DNA of 64,000 nucleotides from Streptomyces sp. SCSIO 75703 (lineage in GTDB: Bacteria; Actinomycetota; Actinomycetes; Streptomycetales; Streptomycetaceae), in contig NZ_CP144555.1 of assembly GCF_036607905.1 (NCBI RefSeq), positions 6,324,001 through 6,388,000 of the forward strand, written 5' to 3'. The translations under genes were made by a program, and so were the position numbers. This document shows positions 15,342-23,878 of this stretch, piece after piece. Each line of letters starts with the position of its first letter. Within the stretch, counting starts at the first letter, position 1. Under the pieces are notes generated by a model. That model saw only the letters and a program-made list of their open reading frames with translations. It was not told the DNA's origin and did no database searches.

Positions 15342-16472
15342 TCAGGCGGCGGGCAGGGTCGGCTGGACCAACCGGAGGAAGGACGCGTTGTCCGGGGTCC
15401 GGCGCAGCCGGTCGAGCAGCGTCTCCAGACCCTGCCCGTCGCGGCCGTCCAGCGCCCGGCGCAGCCCCCGCGCGGCTGCCGCCTCGGCCGGGGACAGCAG
15501 CAGTTCCTCGCGCCGGGTGCCGGAGCGGGGCAGGTCCACGGCGGGGAAGACCCGGCGGTTGGCGAGGTCGCGGCCGAGCCGCAGTTCCATGTTGCCGGTG
15601 CCCTTCAGCTCCTCGAAGAAGAAGTCGTCGGCGCGGGAACCGGTCTCCACCAGGGCGGTGGCCAGCAGCGTGAGGGAGCCGCCCTCCTCGGCGGCACGGG
15701 CCGCGCCGAACAGCCGCTTGGGCCCGAGCAGCGCCCCGGCGTCGACCCCGCCGCTGAGGGTGCGTCCGGTCGGGGCCGCGGCGTGGTTGTGGGCGCGGCA
15801 GAGCCGGGTGAGGGAGTCGAGCAGCACCACGACGTCCTCACCGGCCTCGACGAGCCGCTTGGCCCGCTCGATCACCAGCTCGGCGAGGGCGATGTGCTGC
15901 CGGGGCCCCTGGTCGAAGGTGGAGGCGTAGACGTCGCCGCGCACCGAGCGGCGCATGTCGGTGACCTCCTCGGGGCGTTCGTCCAGGAGCACGACCATCA
16001 GCCGGCACTCGGGGTGGTTGCCGGCGACCGCGGCGGCCAGTTGCTGGAGCAGGACGGTCTTGCCGGTCTTGGGCGGCGCGACGACGAGGCCGCGCTGTCC
16101 CTTGCCGACCGGCGCCATCAGGTCGACGAGCCGCCCGGCGAGCCCGGAGCCAGGGTGCTCCAGGCGCAGCCGCTCGTACGGGTGAAGCGGAGTCAGGTCC
16201 GCGAAGCGGCGGCGGTCCGCCGCCGGGGCGCGGCCGTCGACCCGGATCACGTCGGTGACGGCGTGGCGTTCGCCGCGCACGGCCTCGATCAGGTCGCCCG
16301 CGCGCAGGGCGTGGCGGCGGATCAGCGCGGGGGAGAGGGACGGATCGGACGGCAGCGGCAGCAGGTCCGGCGAGCGCAGGCGGCCCCGGCCGCCCGGGTC
16401 GATGTCGAGGACACCGGAGGCGATCTCGGCGGGCGAGCGCCGTACGGGGGTGTGGTCGAGGGTGGTGGTCAT
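15342..16472 (-). CDS. rho: Compact transcription termination factor Rho paralogue
   Basis: The 376-residue protein aligns with the RNA-binding and ATPase parts of Rho: GVLDIDPGGRGRLR, DLTPLHPYERLRLE, the Walker A region VVAPPKTGKTVLLQQLA, LDERPEEVTDM, the Walker B strand VVVLLDSLTRLCRAHN, and the Q/R-loop segments LSGGVDAGALLGPKRLFGAAR and EELKGTGNMELRL. It has only a short N-terminus. The main Rho of actinobacteria is 650-700 residues with a long Arg/Asp-rich insert, so this is a second, short copy. A GAAAGGA site precedes the ATG at 16472. It could be a specialised terminator acting on particular transcripts. That role is inference. Confidence 0.88.
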   Translation of the reverse strand: MTTTLDHTPVRRSPAEIASGVLDIDPGGRGRLRSPDLLPLPSDPSLSPALIRRHALRAGDLIEAVRGERHAVTDVIRVDGRAPAADRRRFADLTPLHPYERLRLEHPGSGLAGRLVDLMAPVGKGQRGLVVAPPKTGKTVLLQQLAAAVAGNHPECRLMVVLLDERPEEVTDMRRSVRGDVYASTFDQGPRQHIALAELVIERAKRLVEAGEDVVVLLDSLTRLCRAHNHAAAPTGRTLSGGVDAGALLGPKRLFGAARAAEEGGSLTLLATALVETGSRADDFFFEELKGTGNMELRLGRDLANRRVFPAVDLPRSGTRREELLLSPAEAAAARGLRRALDGRDGQGLETLLDRLRRTPDNASFLRLVQPTLPAA

Positions 16473-16822
16473 GGGCGGTCCTTTCACGGACGCGGGCACG
16501 GGAAAGCGTGGGGAGGGGAGATGCCGTGCACGAGGGCGGACGGAGGTCACGCCCGGACGGCGGGGAACAGCACCTCGGAAAGCGCGGGAGAACCCGCTCA
16601 CGAGGCCGTGCTGGGAAGGAAACGAAGGCACTCCGGTCCGGAACGGACGGGTGTGCCGGCGTGACGCGGAGCGACCGGCACCGGCGCCCAGGAGAGGGCG
16701 TGCACGAGTGCCAAACGCGACCGTACCACGCCCGGACGGCCGGCAACAGGGTCCGGCGACGGATTTTCCGCTTCCGTGGTGCGCCGGCCTCCGTCCCGGC
16801 GCCCCGCCCGGCCGCCCACGCC
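16473..16822. other. Long leader of the rho paralogue, left flank of the IS
   Basis: The 350 bp upstream of the rho paralogue hold no credible gene. The length would suit an autoregulatory leader, as known for rho genes, but I see no defined structure. Confidence 0.4.
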
Positions 16823-17779
16823 CTAGGTGTATTGACCCGCAGCGTTGTTGACACGGCTGATGGGCGGGTGTCCGTCCAGTGCGGTGTGGCAGCGGTGGTG
16901 GTTGTAGGTGTGGAGGAAGTCTGCCAGGGCTTCGGTCCGTTCGGTGTTTGAGGTGTAGGGCCGCAGGTAGGCCCATTCGTCGAGCAGGGTGCGGTTGAAG
17001 CGTTCGACCTTGCCGTTGGTCTGCGGCCGGTAGGCCCGGGTCAGCTTGCCGGTCGCGCCGAGCTCGGCCAGGACTGCCTTCCAGGCCAGGCCCTTGCGGT
17101 AGGCCCAGGCGTTGTCGGTCAGCACCCGCTCGATCCGGGTGATGCCCTGGCTGTGGAAGAACGTGGCCGCGCGGGTGAGGAAGCCCGCGCAGGTCGCGGT
17201 CTTCTCGTCGCCGTGGATCTCGCTGTAGGCGAGGCGGGTGTGGTCGTCGACGGCGGAGTGGACGTAGTCGAAGCCCATGTTGTTGCGGGTGGCCCGGCCG
17301 GCCTGGCGGCCCAGCGCTTTGTGACCGCCGCCGTCGGGGATCCGGCCGAGTTTCTTCACGTCGACGTGGATGAGTTCCCCGGGACGCTCGCGTTCGTAGC
17401 GGCGGATCAGCGTGCCGGTGGGGCGGTCGAGCCAGGCCAGGCGGTTGAGCCGGTGGCGGGTCAGGATCCGGTGGACGGTCGAGGCGGGCAGGCCCAGGAT
17501 CGGGCCGATCCTGGCCGGCCCGAGCTTGCGGCTCTGTCGCAGGTCGCAGACGCGGGTTTCGACCGAGGCCGCGGTCCGGTGCGGCGTCGTGTGAGGCCGG
17601 CTCGACCGGTCGTGCAGGCCCGCCTCGCCTTCAGCCCGCCACCTGCGGATCCATTTGTGAGCCGTGGCCCGGGAGATACCCATCTCGGCGGCCACGTGAG
17701 CGACCGGACGGCCTGAGCAGACACGTTCGACCAGCAGTCTTCTACCGAAGACGGTCAGCCGGGCATTACGGTGGGGCAC
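16823..17779 (-). CDS. IS481-family transposase
   Basis: The 318-residue protein begins at a GTG (17779) preceded by CGGAGG and has an N-terminal helix-turn-helix (GRRLLVERVCSGRPVAHVAAEMGISRATAHKWIRRW) and an integrase-fold catalytic core. The DDE triad is visible in IHVDVKKL, VLTDNAWAY and KVERFNRTLLDEW. The end YNHHRCHTALDGHPPISRV is typical of IS481/IS3-like enzymes. The stop codon TAG is provided by the CTA of the flanking CCTAGG duplication, not by the element itself, so the reading frame depends on insertion at this target. Confidence 0.93.
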   Translation of the reverse strand: MPHRNARLTVFGRRLLVERVCSGRPVAHVAAEMGISRATAHKWIRRWRAEGEAGLHDRSSRPHTTPHRTAASVETRVCDLRQSRKLGPARIGPILGLPASTVHRILTRHRLNRLAWLDRPTGTLIRRYERERPGELIHVDVKKLGRIPDGGGHKALGRQAGRATRNNMGFDYVHSAVDDHTRLAYSEIHGDEKTATCAGFLTRAATFFHSQGITRIERVLTDNAWAYRKGLAWKAVLAELGATGKLTRAYRPQTNGKVERFNRTLLDEWAYLRPYTSNTERTEALADFLHTYNHHRCHTALDGHPPISRVNNAAGQYT

Positions 17780-17880
17780 GAAGACCTCCGTGCGGTGAGT
17801 TCCTAGACAGCTCCCACCACACCGGAGGTCTTCGCCATGTTCAAGATCCAGCAGTGTCAACAACGCTCGTGATCAATACA
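16828..17880 (-). mobile_element. IS481-family insertion sequence, intact, with 6-bp target duplication
   Basis: The element is about 1,053 bp. Its ends match as imperfect inverted repeats of about 27 bp: TGTATTGACCCGCAGCGTTG at 16828 and, on the opposite strand, TGTATTGATCACGAGCGTTG from 17880. Both continue TTGACAC. The 6-bp palindrome CCTAGG flanks both sides (16822-16827 and 17881-17886), which is a target-site duplication. It carries one transposase gene. Intact ends, an intact gene and an exact duplication indicate a recent insertion. Confidence 0.92.
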
Positions 17881-17882
17881 CC

Positions 17883-17888
17883 TAGGCT
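17883..17888 (+). promoter_or_regulatory. Possible leaderless -10 element of the methyltransferase, rebuilt at the IS edge
   Basis: TAGGCT ends 6 bp before the ATG at 17895. With no Shine-Dalgarno sequence present, this fits a leaderless transcript. The first bases of the hexamer lie in the CCTAGG target duplication, so the insertion kept the -10 but replaced everything upstream with the IS end. Confidence 0.45.
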
Positions 17889-17894
17889 GGCCGG

Positions 17895-18620
17895 ATGTTC
17901 AGCCCGGAAGGCCCCACCCTGCGCGAACTCGCCGTCCAGGCGTTGTCCTCCGTCGAGCGCGGCTACGACCTGCTCGCCCCGAAGTTCGACCACACCCCGT
18001 ACCGCACCCCGGACCGGGTGCTCGACGCCGTCGCCTCGCGGCTGGCCCCGCTCGGGCCGTTCGGCCGGGGGCTCGACCTGTGCTGCGGGACCGGCGCGGG
18101 CGTGGGCGTCCTCACCCGTCTCTGCCGGGACGGGGTCACCGGGGTCGACTTCAGCGCCGGCATGCTCTCCGTCGCCCGCGCCCGCCCCGCACCCGCCGGT
18201 CCGGAGGCCACCTGGGTGCGCGCGGACGCCCGCGCGCTGCCCTTCGGTGCGGCCTTCGACCTGGTGGTGAGCTTCGGCGCCTTCGGGCACTTCCTGCCCC
18301 GCGAACTGCCGGGCCTGTTCGCGCAGGTGCGCTCCGTGCTGAGGCCGGGCGGCCGGTTCGCGTTCCCCGTCGGCGCCCCGCCCCGCCCCGGCTCACCGGC
18401 GTACTGGACGCTGCTGGGCTTCGACGCGGCGATGCGGGTGCGCAACGCCCTGTGGCGGCCGCCGTTCGTCATGTACTACCGCACGTTCCGCCTCGGCGAC
18501 GTGGGCCGGGAACTGGCGCGGGCGGGCTTCGCCGCCGGCCTGTACGCCCTGCCCGGCCTCGGCCACCGCCCCGACGGGAGCCCCCGCGCCCGGCTGGTCG
18601 TCGCCCGGCGGCTGCCCTGA
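17895..18620 (+). CDS. SAM-dependent class I methyltransferase
   Basis: The 241-residue protein has the SAM-binding motif I GLDLCCGTGAGVGVL, the acidic end of beta-2 VTGVDFSAGML, and motif IV/post-motif DLVVSFGAFGHF. This is the Methyltransf_11/25 group. The C-terminal part (RPPFVMYYRTFRLGDVGRELARAGF) could bind substrate. The substrate cannot be told from the sequence. The start is only 9 bp from the right target duplication of the IS, so its native promoter has been separated. It converges with the CE7 esterase gene. Confidence 0.85.
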   Translation: MFSPEGPTLRELAVQALSSVERGYDLLAPKFDHTPYRTPDRVLDAVASRLAPLGPFGRGLDLCCGTGAGVGVLTRLCRDGVTGVDFSAGMLSVARARPAPAGPEATWVRADARALPFGAAFDLVVSFGAFGHFLPRELPGLFAQVRSVLRPGGRFAFPVGAPPRPGSPAYWTLLGFDAAMRVRNALWRPPFVMYYRTFRLGDVGRELARAGFAAGLYALPGLGHRPDGSPRARLVVARRLP

Positions 18621-18645
18621 GCGGCGCCGCCGGGCGGTACCCGGC

Positions 18646-19614
18646 TCAGGCGCGGGCACCCAGCCAGCGCAGCCGGGCGGCCTCCTGGTGGGGGCCGCCG
18701 CCCTCGTGGTCGTTGAAGTCGTACACCTCGATCGCCTTGTCGTCGTGCGCCCAGGCGTTGAACGCCGCGAAGACCGTCGACGGCGGGCAGGTCTGGTCCT
18801 CCAGTGCCGTCGAGAACAGCGCCGGGGCCCGGCCGCGCGCCGCGAAGTGCACGCCGTCGAAGTAGGACAGCGTCCGCAGCGCGCCCTCGCGGTGCCCCCG
18901 GTGCGTGCGCAGGTACAGCCCGATCTCCCGGTAGGGGTGCCGGTCGGTGAGCGTGACGGCACGGGGGAAGTCGCAGAGGAAGGGCACGTCCGGCGCGACC
19001 CCGGCCAGGTCCGGCACCAGCGCGCCGACGGCCAGGGCGATGCCGCCGCCCTGGCTGGTGCCGAGGGCCACGGTGCGCGCCGCGTCGGCCAGCGGGTGGG
19101 AGCGGGCCGCCTCGACGGCGCGGACGGCGTCGGTGAAGACACGGCGGTAGTAGTAGTGCTCGGGCGCGTCGATGCCGCGGGTCATGAACCCGGGGTACGC
19201 GGGCGCCCCGCCGACCGGGTCCGGCGTCCCGCCCCCGCCGCCCCAGGCGCTGCCCTGGCCCCGGGTGTCCATCACGAAGTGCGCCCGGCCCGAGGAGGCC
19301 CACAGCAGGTGCTCGTGGGGCAGCCCCCGCCCGCCGCCGTAGCCGACGAACTCGACGACCAGGGGCAGCGGTCCGGTCGCGGCGGCGGGCAGGACCAGCC
19401 AGCCCTTGACCGGGTGCCCGCCGAACCCGGCGAACGTCACGTCGTACACCCGCACGGTGGCGAGGCCCGCGTCGACCGGGGTGAAACGGGCGTCCAGGTC
19501 GTGTTCCCGGGCCTCCTGGAGGGTCTTGCCCCAGAACGCGTCGAAGTCGTCCGGTTCCACCGACGTGCTGCGGTGGGCGCGTAGTTCGTCGGGCGGCAGG
19601 TCGAACAGGGCCAT
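18646..19614 (-). CDS. CE7-family acetyl esterase, second copy
   Basis: The 322-residue alpha/beta hydrolase is a paralogue of the esterase in the nan operon: DFDAFWGKTLQEA at the N-terminus, GGGRGLPHEHLLWASSG, RGIDAPEHYYYRRVFTDAVR, nucleophile LGTSQGGGIALAVG, LEDQTCPPSTVFAAFNAW for the acid and YDFNDHEGGGPHQ for the histidine. No signal peptide is seen. It probably removes acetyl groups from short sugars or cephalosporin-like esters. It stands alone, without sugar genes nearby, so its substrate is open. The ATG at 19614 lacks a strong ribosome site. Confidence 0.9.
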   Translation of the reverse strand: MALFDLPPDELRAHRSTSVEPDDFDAFWGKTLQEAREHDLDARFTPVDAGLATVRVYDVTFAGFGGHPVKGWLVLPAAATGPLPLVVEFVGYGGGRGLPHEHLLWASSGRAHFVMDTRGQGSAWGGGGGTPDPVGGAPAYPGFMTRGIDAPEHYYYRRVFTDAVRAVEAARSHPLADAARTVALGTSQGGGIALAVGALVPDLAGVAPDVPFLCDFPRAVTLTDRHPYREIGLYLRTHRGHREGALRTLSYFDGVHFAARGRAPALFSTALEDQTCPPSTVFAAFNAWAHDDKAIEVYDFNDHEGGGPHQEAARLRWLGARA

Positions 19615-19743
19615 CGGGGACCGCCTTTGCGGGAGGGGCGACGCGGGCGGTCACACGGTAGGGGCTCGCAGCCCGGCCCGCCAGAACGCCCGCCCGGCCG
19701 CCCGCGCCGGTGACTGCCCCGCGGCGCCGGCGGCGGCGCGCGG

Positions 19744-20325
19744 TCAGGCGCGGCGGTGGCTCCACCGCGGTTCCGTACGCTCCCACTCGCGTTCCCAGCA
19801 GGTCAGCCGGTGCCGCTGGAGCAGCCGGTACGCGGCCCCGTGCACGACCAGGACGGTCAGCCCGGCGCCCAGTGTGGTGCAGGTGCCGACGGTCACCGTG
19901 TGCTGCCAGACCGCGGTGCCGTCGGCGGGCGGGGCCACGGTCCGGCCCTTCCCGTCCAGCCACAGGCCGATCACGTCGCCCCGCCGGGTGCCGGAGGGCA
20001 CCTCGGTCCCGGCCGTCCGCGTGCCCCCGTCGGGGGCCTGCCAGCGCACCGTCGCCCGGGAGGCGTGCCCGTCGGTCTGCTCCGAGGGCAGACCGCTCGG
20101 ATCGGTACGGACCACGGTGGCCGTGACCCGGTGCCGCTGGGCCCGCTGCGCGGCGGCGAGTCCCTCGGCCTGGTCGTGGGCGCGCGCCGCCGCGTACACC
20201 CCGACGAGGGGGACCCCGATGAACAACAGGAGGGCGACGACGAGTACCGTCCACGCCTCGACCACATCCGACCGGCGCCGCAGCGGATTGCGCCGCCAGC
20301 GCCAGCCGCGCACCCGGGTTCGCAT
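19744..20325 (-). CDS. Rv1733c-family membrane protein
   Basis: The 193-residue protein has a basic N-terminus (MRTRVRGWRWRRNPLRRRSDVVE), one membrane segment (WTVLVVALLLFIGVPLVGVYAA), an outside domain with SRATVRWQAPDGGTRTAGTEVPSGTRRGDVIGLWLDGKG, and a second membrane segment before a charged tail. This is the layout of the actinobacterial Rv1733c family, whose members have no firm biochemical function and appear in dormancy or stress sets in mycobacteria. A GAGGAGG site precedes the ATG at 20325. Single gene. Confidence 0.8.
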   Translation of the reverse strand: MRTRVRGWRWRRNPLRRRSDVVEAWTVLVVALLLFIGVPLVGVYAAARAHDQAEGLAAAQRAQRHRVTATVVRTDPSGLPSEQTDGHASRATVRWQAPDGGTRTAGTEVPSGTRRGDVIGLWLDGKGRTVAPPADGTAVWQHTVTVGTCTTLGAGLTVLVVHGAAYRLLQRHRLTCWEREWERTEPRWSHRRA

Positions 20326-20742
20326 GTCGACCTCCTCGCGTTCGTCGCGACCGGAGGGCCGGACGGACCGCCGCGGGGGGCGGGCCGGCGCCGACTCCGC
20401 ATCGCGCCACGCGTGCGACTGCCCGCACAGGTGTGATACCCCGGCCCGGCGGCCTGCGCCCACGCCGGAGCACCGCGCTCGCGCGCCACCGCCCAGGTGC
20501 CCGGCACGTCCCCGGGGAAACACGCCCCGGCCAGTGCGGACGGACCGCCCCGCACTCCGTGCGGACCAGGGTCGCTGCGGTAAAGTGTGCGGCGGCCGCG
20601 GACCGTCCCGGCCGCCGTGACGAGGGAGGTGGGAACGATCGCCGCCGTACCGTCCCGGGTGCTCTCCCTCCCCGGCACCGCGGTCCCCGCCGCGGGCTGA
20701 CCGCGAGAGCGCCCTCCGGTCCCCGAAAGGCCCTCCGGCCGC
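20326..20742. other. Intergenic between divergent membrane-protein and methyltransferase genes
   Basis: The 417 bp include an inverted repeat CGGCGGCCG / CGGCCGCCG around 20591-20616 and an unused GGGAGG-like sequence at 20625-20630. A short open frame from the GTG at 20617 to the TGA at 20701 is possible but unsupported. No gene is called. Confidence 0.4.
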
Positions 20743-21546
20743 ATGACCGCATCCTCCGCGCCCCCGCCCGCCCCCTCGACCTCCCGTGACGCCGTCGCCG
20801 CCCTCCTGCGCGCCGCCGGCTGCGTCTTCGCCGAGGACGAGGCGGACCTCCTCCTCGCCGCCGCCCGCACCCCGGACGAACTGCGCGCCCTCGTCGCACG
20901 ACGTGCCGGGGGACTGCCCCTCGAACTCGTCCTCGGCTGGGCCCGCTTCCACGGCCTGCGGGTCGCCGTCGCCCAGGGCGTCTTCGTCCCCCGGCGCCGT
21001 ACCGAGTACCTCGTCGACCAGGCCCTCGCCCACGCCCCCGGCGCCGCCGTCGTGGTGGACCTGTGCTGCGGCTCGGGAGCCGTCGGCGCCGCGCTCGCCG
21101 CCGCCCTGGACCGGCCCGAGGTGCACGCCGCCGACATCGACCCCGCCGCCGTGCGCTGCGCCCGCGGCAACCTCGCCGCCTTCGGCGGCCGGGTGCACAC
21201 CGGGGACCTCTTCGACGCGCTCCCGGCCACGCTGCGCGGCCGGGTCGACCTCCTGGCGGCCAACGTGCCGTACGTGCCGACCGGAGAGGTGCCCCTGCTG
21301 CCCGCCGAGGCCCGCGAGCACGAGCCGCCGGCCGCCCTCGACGGCGGCGCCGACGGGCTCGACGTGCTGCGCCGGGTCGCCGCCGGGGCCCGCGACTGGC
21401 TGGCCCCCGGCGGCGCCCTGCTCACCGAGACCGGCCGCGCCCAGGTGCCCGCGGCCCTCGACGCCCTCGCCCGGGGCGGGCTCACCGCCCGGCTCGCGGT
21501 GAGCGAGGAACTCCACGCCCACGTGGTCGTCGGCGTGCGCGACTGA
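20743..21546 (+). CDS. PrmC/HemK-like N5-glutamine methyltransferase
   Basis: The 267-residue protein has a helical N-terminal domain, the conserved ELVLGWARFHGLRVAV...VFVPRRRTEYLVDQAL segment, SAM motif I VVVDLCCGSGAVGAALA, motif II HAADIDPAAVRCARGNL and the substrate motif NVPY in LLAANVPYVPTGEVP. PrmC has NPPY at this place. This is the divergent group annotated as putative protein N5-glutamine methyltransferase, distinct from the release-factor enzyme. It would modify a glutamine side chain in an unidentified protein. It converges with the phosphatase gene. Confidence 0.82.
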   Translation: MTASSAPPPAPSTSRDAVAALLRAAGCVFAEDEADLLLAAARTPDELRALVARRAGGLPLELVLGWARFHGLRVAVAQGVFVPRRRTEYLVDQALAHAPGAAVVVDLCCGSGAVGAALAAALDRPEVHAADIDPAAVRCARGNLAAFGGRVHTGDLFDALPATLRGRVDLLAANVPYVPTGEVPLLPAEAREHEPPAALDGGADGLDVLRRVAAGARDWLAPGGALLTETGRAQVPAALDALARGGLTARLAVSEELHAHVVVGVRD

Positions 21547-21570
21547 CCGGGCCCGTCCCGTCCGCCGCCC

Positions 21571-23625
21571 TCACGCGGGCGGCGTGGCGCGGGCGATCAG
21601 CAGGGCCACGTCGTCGGGGTTCTCCGGCTGGTGCAGGGTGCCCAGCAGCAGGTCGCAGACCTCCTCCAGCGGCCGGTCCGGTCCCTCCAGCAGTGTCAGC
21701 AGCGTGGCGAGCCGCAGGTCGAGGGGGTCCTGCCGGGTCTCGACGAGGCCGTCGGTGTAGAAGACCAGCCGGTCGCCGGGCTCCACGTCGACGGTGGTGG
21801 TGGCGAAGCCGACGCCGCCCACGCCGAGCGGCACCCCCGTCGGCAGGTCCAGCAACTCCGGCGCGCGCCCCGCGCGCAGCCGCACCGGCGGCAGGTGCCC
21901 GGCGTTGGCGATGAGGCACTGGCGGCGGTACGGGTCGTGGACCGCGTACAGGCAGGTGGCGATGGCCTGGTCCAGGCCGGCCGCGGTCCGGTCGAGGTGC
22001 TCCAGCAGCAGCGCCGGGTCCAGGTTGAGCGCCGCCAGGGTGTTCGTCGCCGTGCGCAGCCGGCCCATGGACGCGGCGGCCGCGATGCCGCTGCCCATCA
22101 CGTCCCCGACCACCAGCGCGGTCCGGCAGCCCTCCAGCGGGATCACGTCGAACCAGTCGCCGCCGACCTCGCTGGTGGACTCCGCCGGCTGGTAGCGCGA
22201 GGCGACCTCCAGGGCACCGGTGACCGGGGGATGGCGCGGCAGCATGCTCCGCTGGAGGGTGAGCGCCGCGTCCCGGGCCCGCTGGTACCAGCGGGCGTTG
22301 TCGATCTGCACAGCCGCCCGGGAGGCCAGTTCCCGGGCGAGCAGCAGGTCGTCCTCCCCGAACGGCTGCGGGTTGCGGATCCGTCTGAGGGCCAGGGCGC
22401 CCAGCACCTCCCCGTTCGCGATCAGCGGGACCGCCAGGTACGAGTGCACCCCGTTGGTCTCCGGGGCGTGGGCGACGAGGTCCGGGTCCGCCCACGACAT
22501 CCGCGGCACCATCACCGGCCGGGCGGTGCGGACGCACTGGGCGACCAGTTGCCCGGGGTGCCAGGGGGCGATGCCCCCCGAGGGATCGGCCGCCAACAGC
22601 TCCTCGGTGTCGCCGTCCGCCTGGACGGCCAGGGTCCGCAGCACGGCGGGCTCGTCCGGGCCGAGCGTGGTGCGCCGGCCGTCGACCACCGCCTCCAGCA
22701 GGTCCACGGAGGCCAGGTCGGCCAGGCCCGGCGCGGCCACCGAGGCCAGCTCGTGCGCCGTGCGGTCCAGCTCCAGGGTGCTGCCGATCCGGGCGGTGGC
22801 GTCGGCGATCGTGGTCAGCCGGCGCCGTGCCGTCTCCGCCTCCACGCTCGCCCGGTACTGCGCGGTGACGTCGGTGATCGAGACGGCCACGCCGAGCACC
22901 GCGCCGAAGGTGTCCTCCAGCCGGTGCAGCGAGACCGACCAGGCGTGCTCCTCCTGCGGGTCGGCCGGGGTGTGCCCGCGCGCGGACTGGTCCACCAGGG
23001 GTTCCCCGGTCTCCAGCACCCGGCGGGCGGCCGCCTCCATCTCGTCGATGTTCACCAGCGGCAGCACCTCGCGCACCGTGCGGCCCAGGTGCTCCGCTGC
23101 CGGGATGCCGTTGATCCGCTCCAGGGCCGGGTTGACCGAGACGTACCGCAGACCGGTGTCGAGCACGGCGAGCCCGATCGGGGACTGTGAGATGACCCGG
23201 TCGGACAGGGCCATCTTCCGTTCCAGCCGGCGCACCGTCACCCGGTCGACGGCGAGCCCGAGCCCGTAGACCTCGCCTCGCTCGTCCAGGAGACGGGCGT
23301 TGCGGAATTCCACGACCCGGGTGGTGCCGTCCTTGCGCCGGATCGGGAAGGTGCCCGCCCAGCCCTGGCCCGTGCGCATGACGTCCCCGAAGAGTTCCAT
23401 CGCCTGGTCGAGGTGGCGCTCGTGCACCATGAACCGGTCGGCCGGCTGTCCGAGCACCTCGGCCGCCCGGTACCCGAAGAGGGACTCGGCCCACGGGCTC
23501 CACAGCACGATCCGGCCCTGGGCGTCCAGTACGACCGCCGCCACGTTGAGCACGTCCAGGAGACCGCCGGGCTGCATGGGTCCGTGCAGCGCCGCCTCCT
23601 CCTGCGACTCGTCCGGACGGCTCAT
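21571..23625 (-). CDS. PAS/GAF-domain PP2C (SpoIIE-type) protein phosphatase
   Basis: From the ATG at 23625 the protein has 684 residues with two PAS domains (LLDVLNVAAVVLDAQGRIVLW and RVISQSPIGLAVLDTGLRYV), a PAS-associated linker, a GAF domain (DATARIGSTLELDRTAHELA to SRAAVQIDNARWYQRA) and a C-terminal RsbU/SpoIIE phosphatase (SEVGGDWFDVIPLEGCRTALVVGDVMG, then VFYTDGLVETR). Such enzymes dephosphorylate anti-anti-sigma factors in response to signals sensed by PAS/GAF. It is cytoplasmic with no histidine kinase domain. A GTG at 23658 with AGGAGG almost touching it is an alternative start. Confidence 0.9.
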   Translation of the reverse strand: MSRPDESQEEAALHGPMQPGGLLDVLNVAAVVLDAQGRIVLWSPWAESLFGYRAAEVLGQPADRFMVHERHLDQAMELFGDVMRTGQGWAGTFPIRRKDGTTRVVEFRNARLLDERGEVYGLGLAVDRVTVRRLERKMALSDRVISQSPIGLAVLDTGLRYVSVNPALERINGIPAAEHLGRTVREVLPLVNIDEMEAAARRVLETGEPLVDQSARGHTPADPQEEHAWSVSLHRLEDTFGAVLGVAVSITDVTAQYRASVEAETARRRLTTIADATARIGSTLELDRTAHELASVAAPGLADLASVDLLEAVVDGRRTTLGPDEPAVLRTLAVQADGDTEELLAADPSGGIAPWHPGQLVAQCVRTARPVMVPRMSWADPDLVAHAPETNGVHSYLAVPLIANGEVLGALALRRIRNPQPFGEDDLLLARELASRAAVQIDNARWYQRARDAALTLQRSMLPRHPPVTGALEVASRYQPAESTSEVGGDWFDVIPLEGCRTALVVGDVMGSGIAAAASMGRLRTATNTLAALNLDPALLLEHLDRTAAGLDQAIATCLYAVHDPYRRQCLIANAGHLPPVRLRAGRAPELLDLPTGVPLGVGGVGFATTTVDVEPGDRLVFYTDGLVETRQDPLDLRLATLLTLLEGPDRPLEEVCDLLLGTLHQPENPDDVALLIARATPPA

Positions 23626-23878
23626 CCCCGGCTTCGCCTTCGCCGTTCCATCAGGCACGCCCTCCTGTCGACGACCTCTCGTCCTGCCGCTCGTCCCGCG
23701 GGCACGCCGCCGCGCGGCCCGCCCTGCCTCCAGCATCTCCCGGCACGGCGCGGAACGCCCACGGGAGGAGACACCGCCGCGCGCTTGGTCTGTACATGAC
23801 CTCATGGGGCGGCCACACTGTGCGCCGGGCGCGTACCCGACCGGCGGTACCGCCCGGCCACCCCCCTGAGGAGCCCCC

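Noticed and set aside
20617..20701. A 27-residue open frame from a GTG next to a GGGAGG sequence
   Set aside because: The GGGAGG lies inside the frame rather than before it, and the peptide has no recognisable feature.
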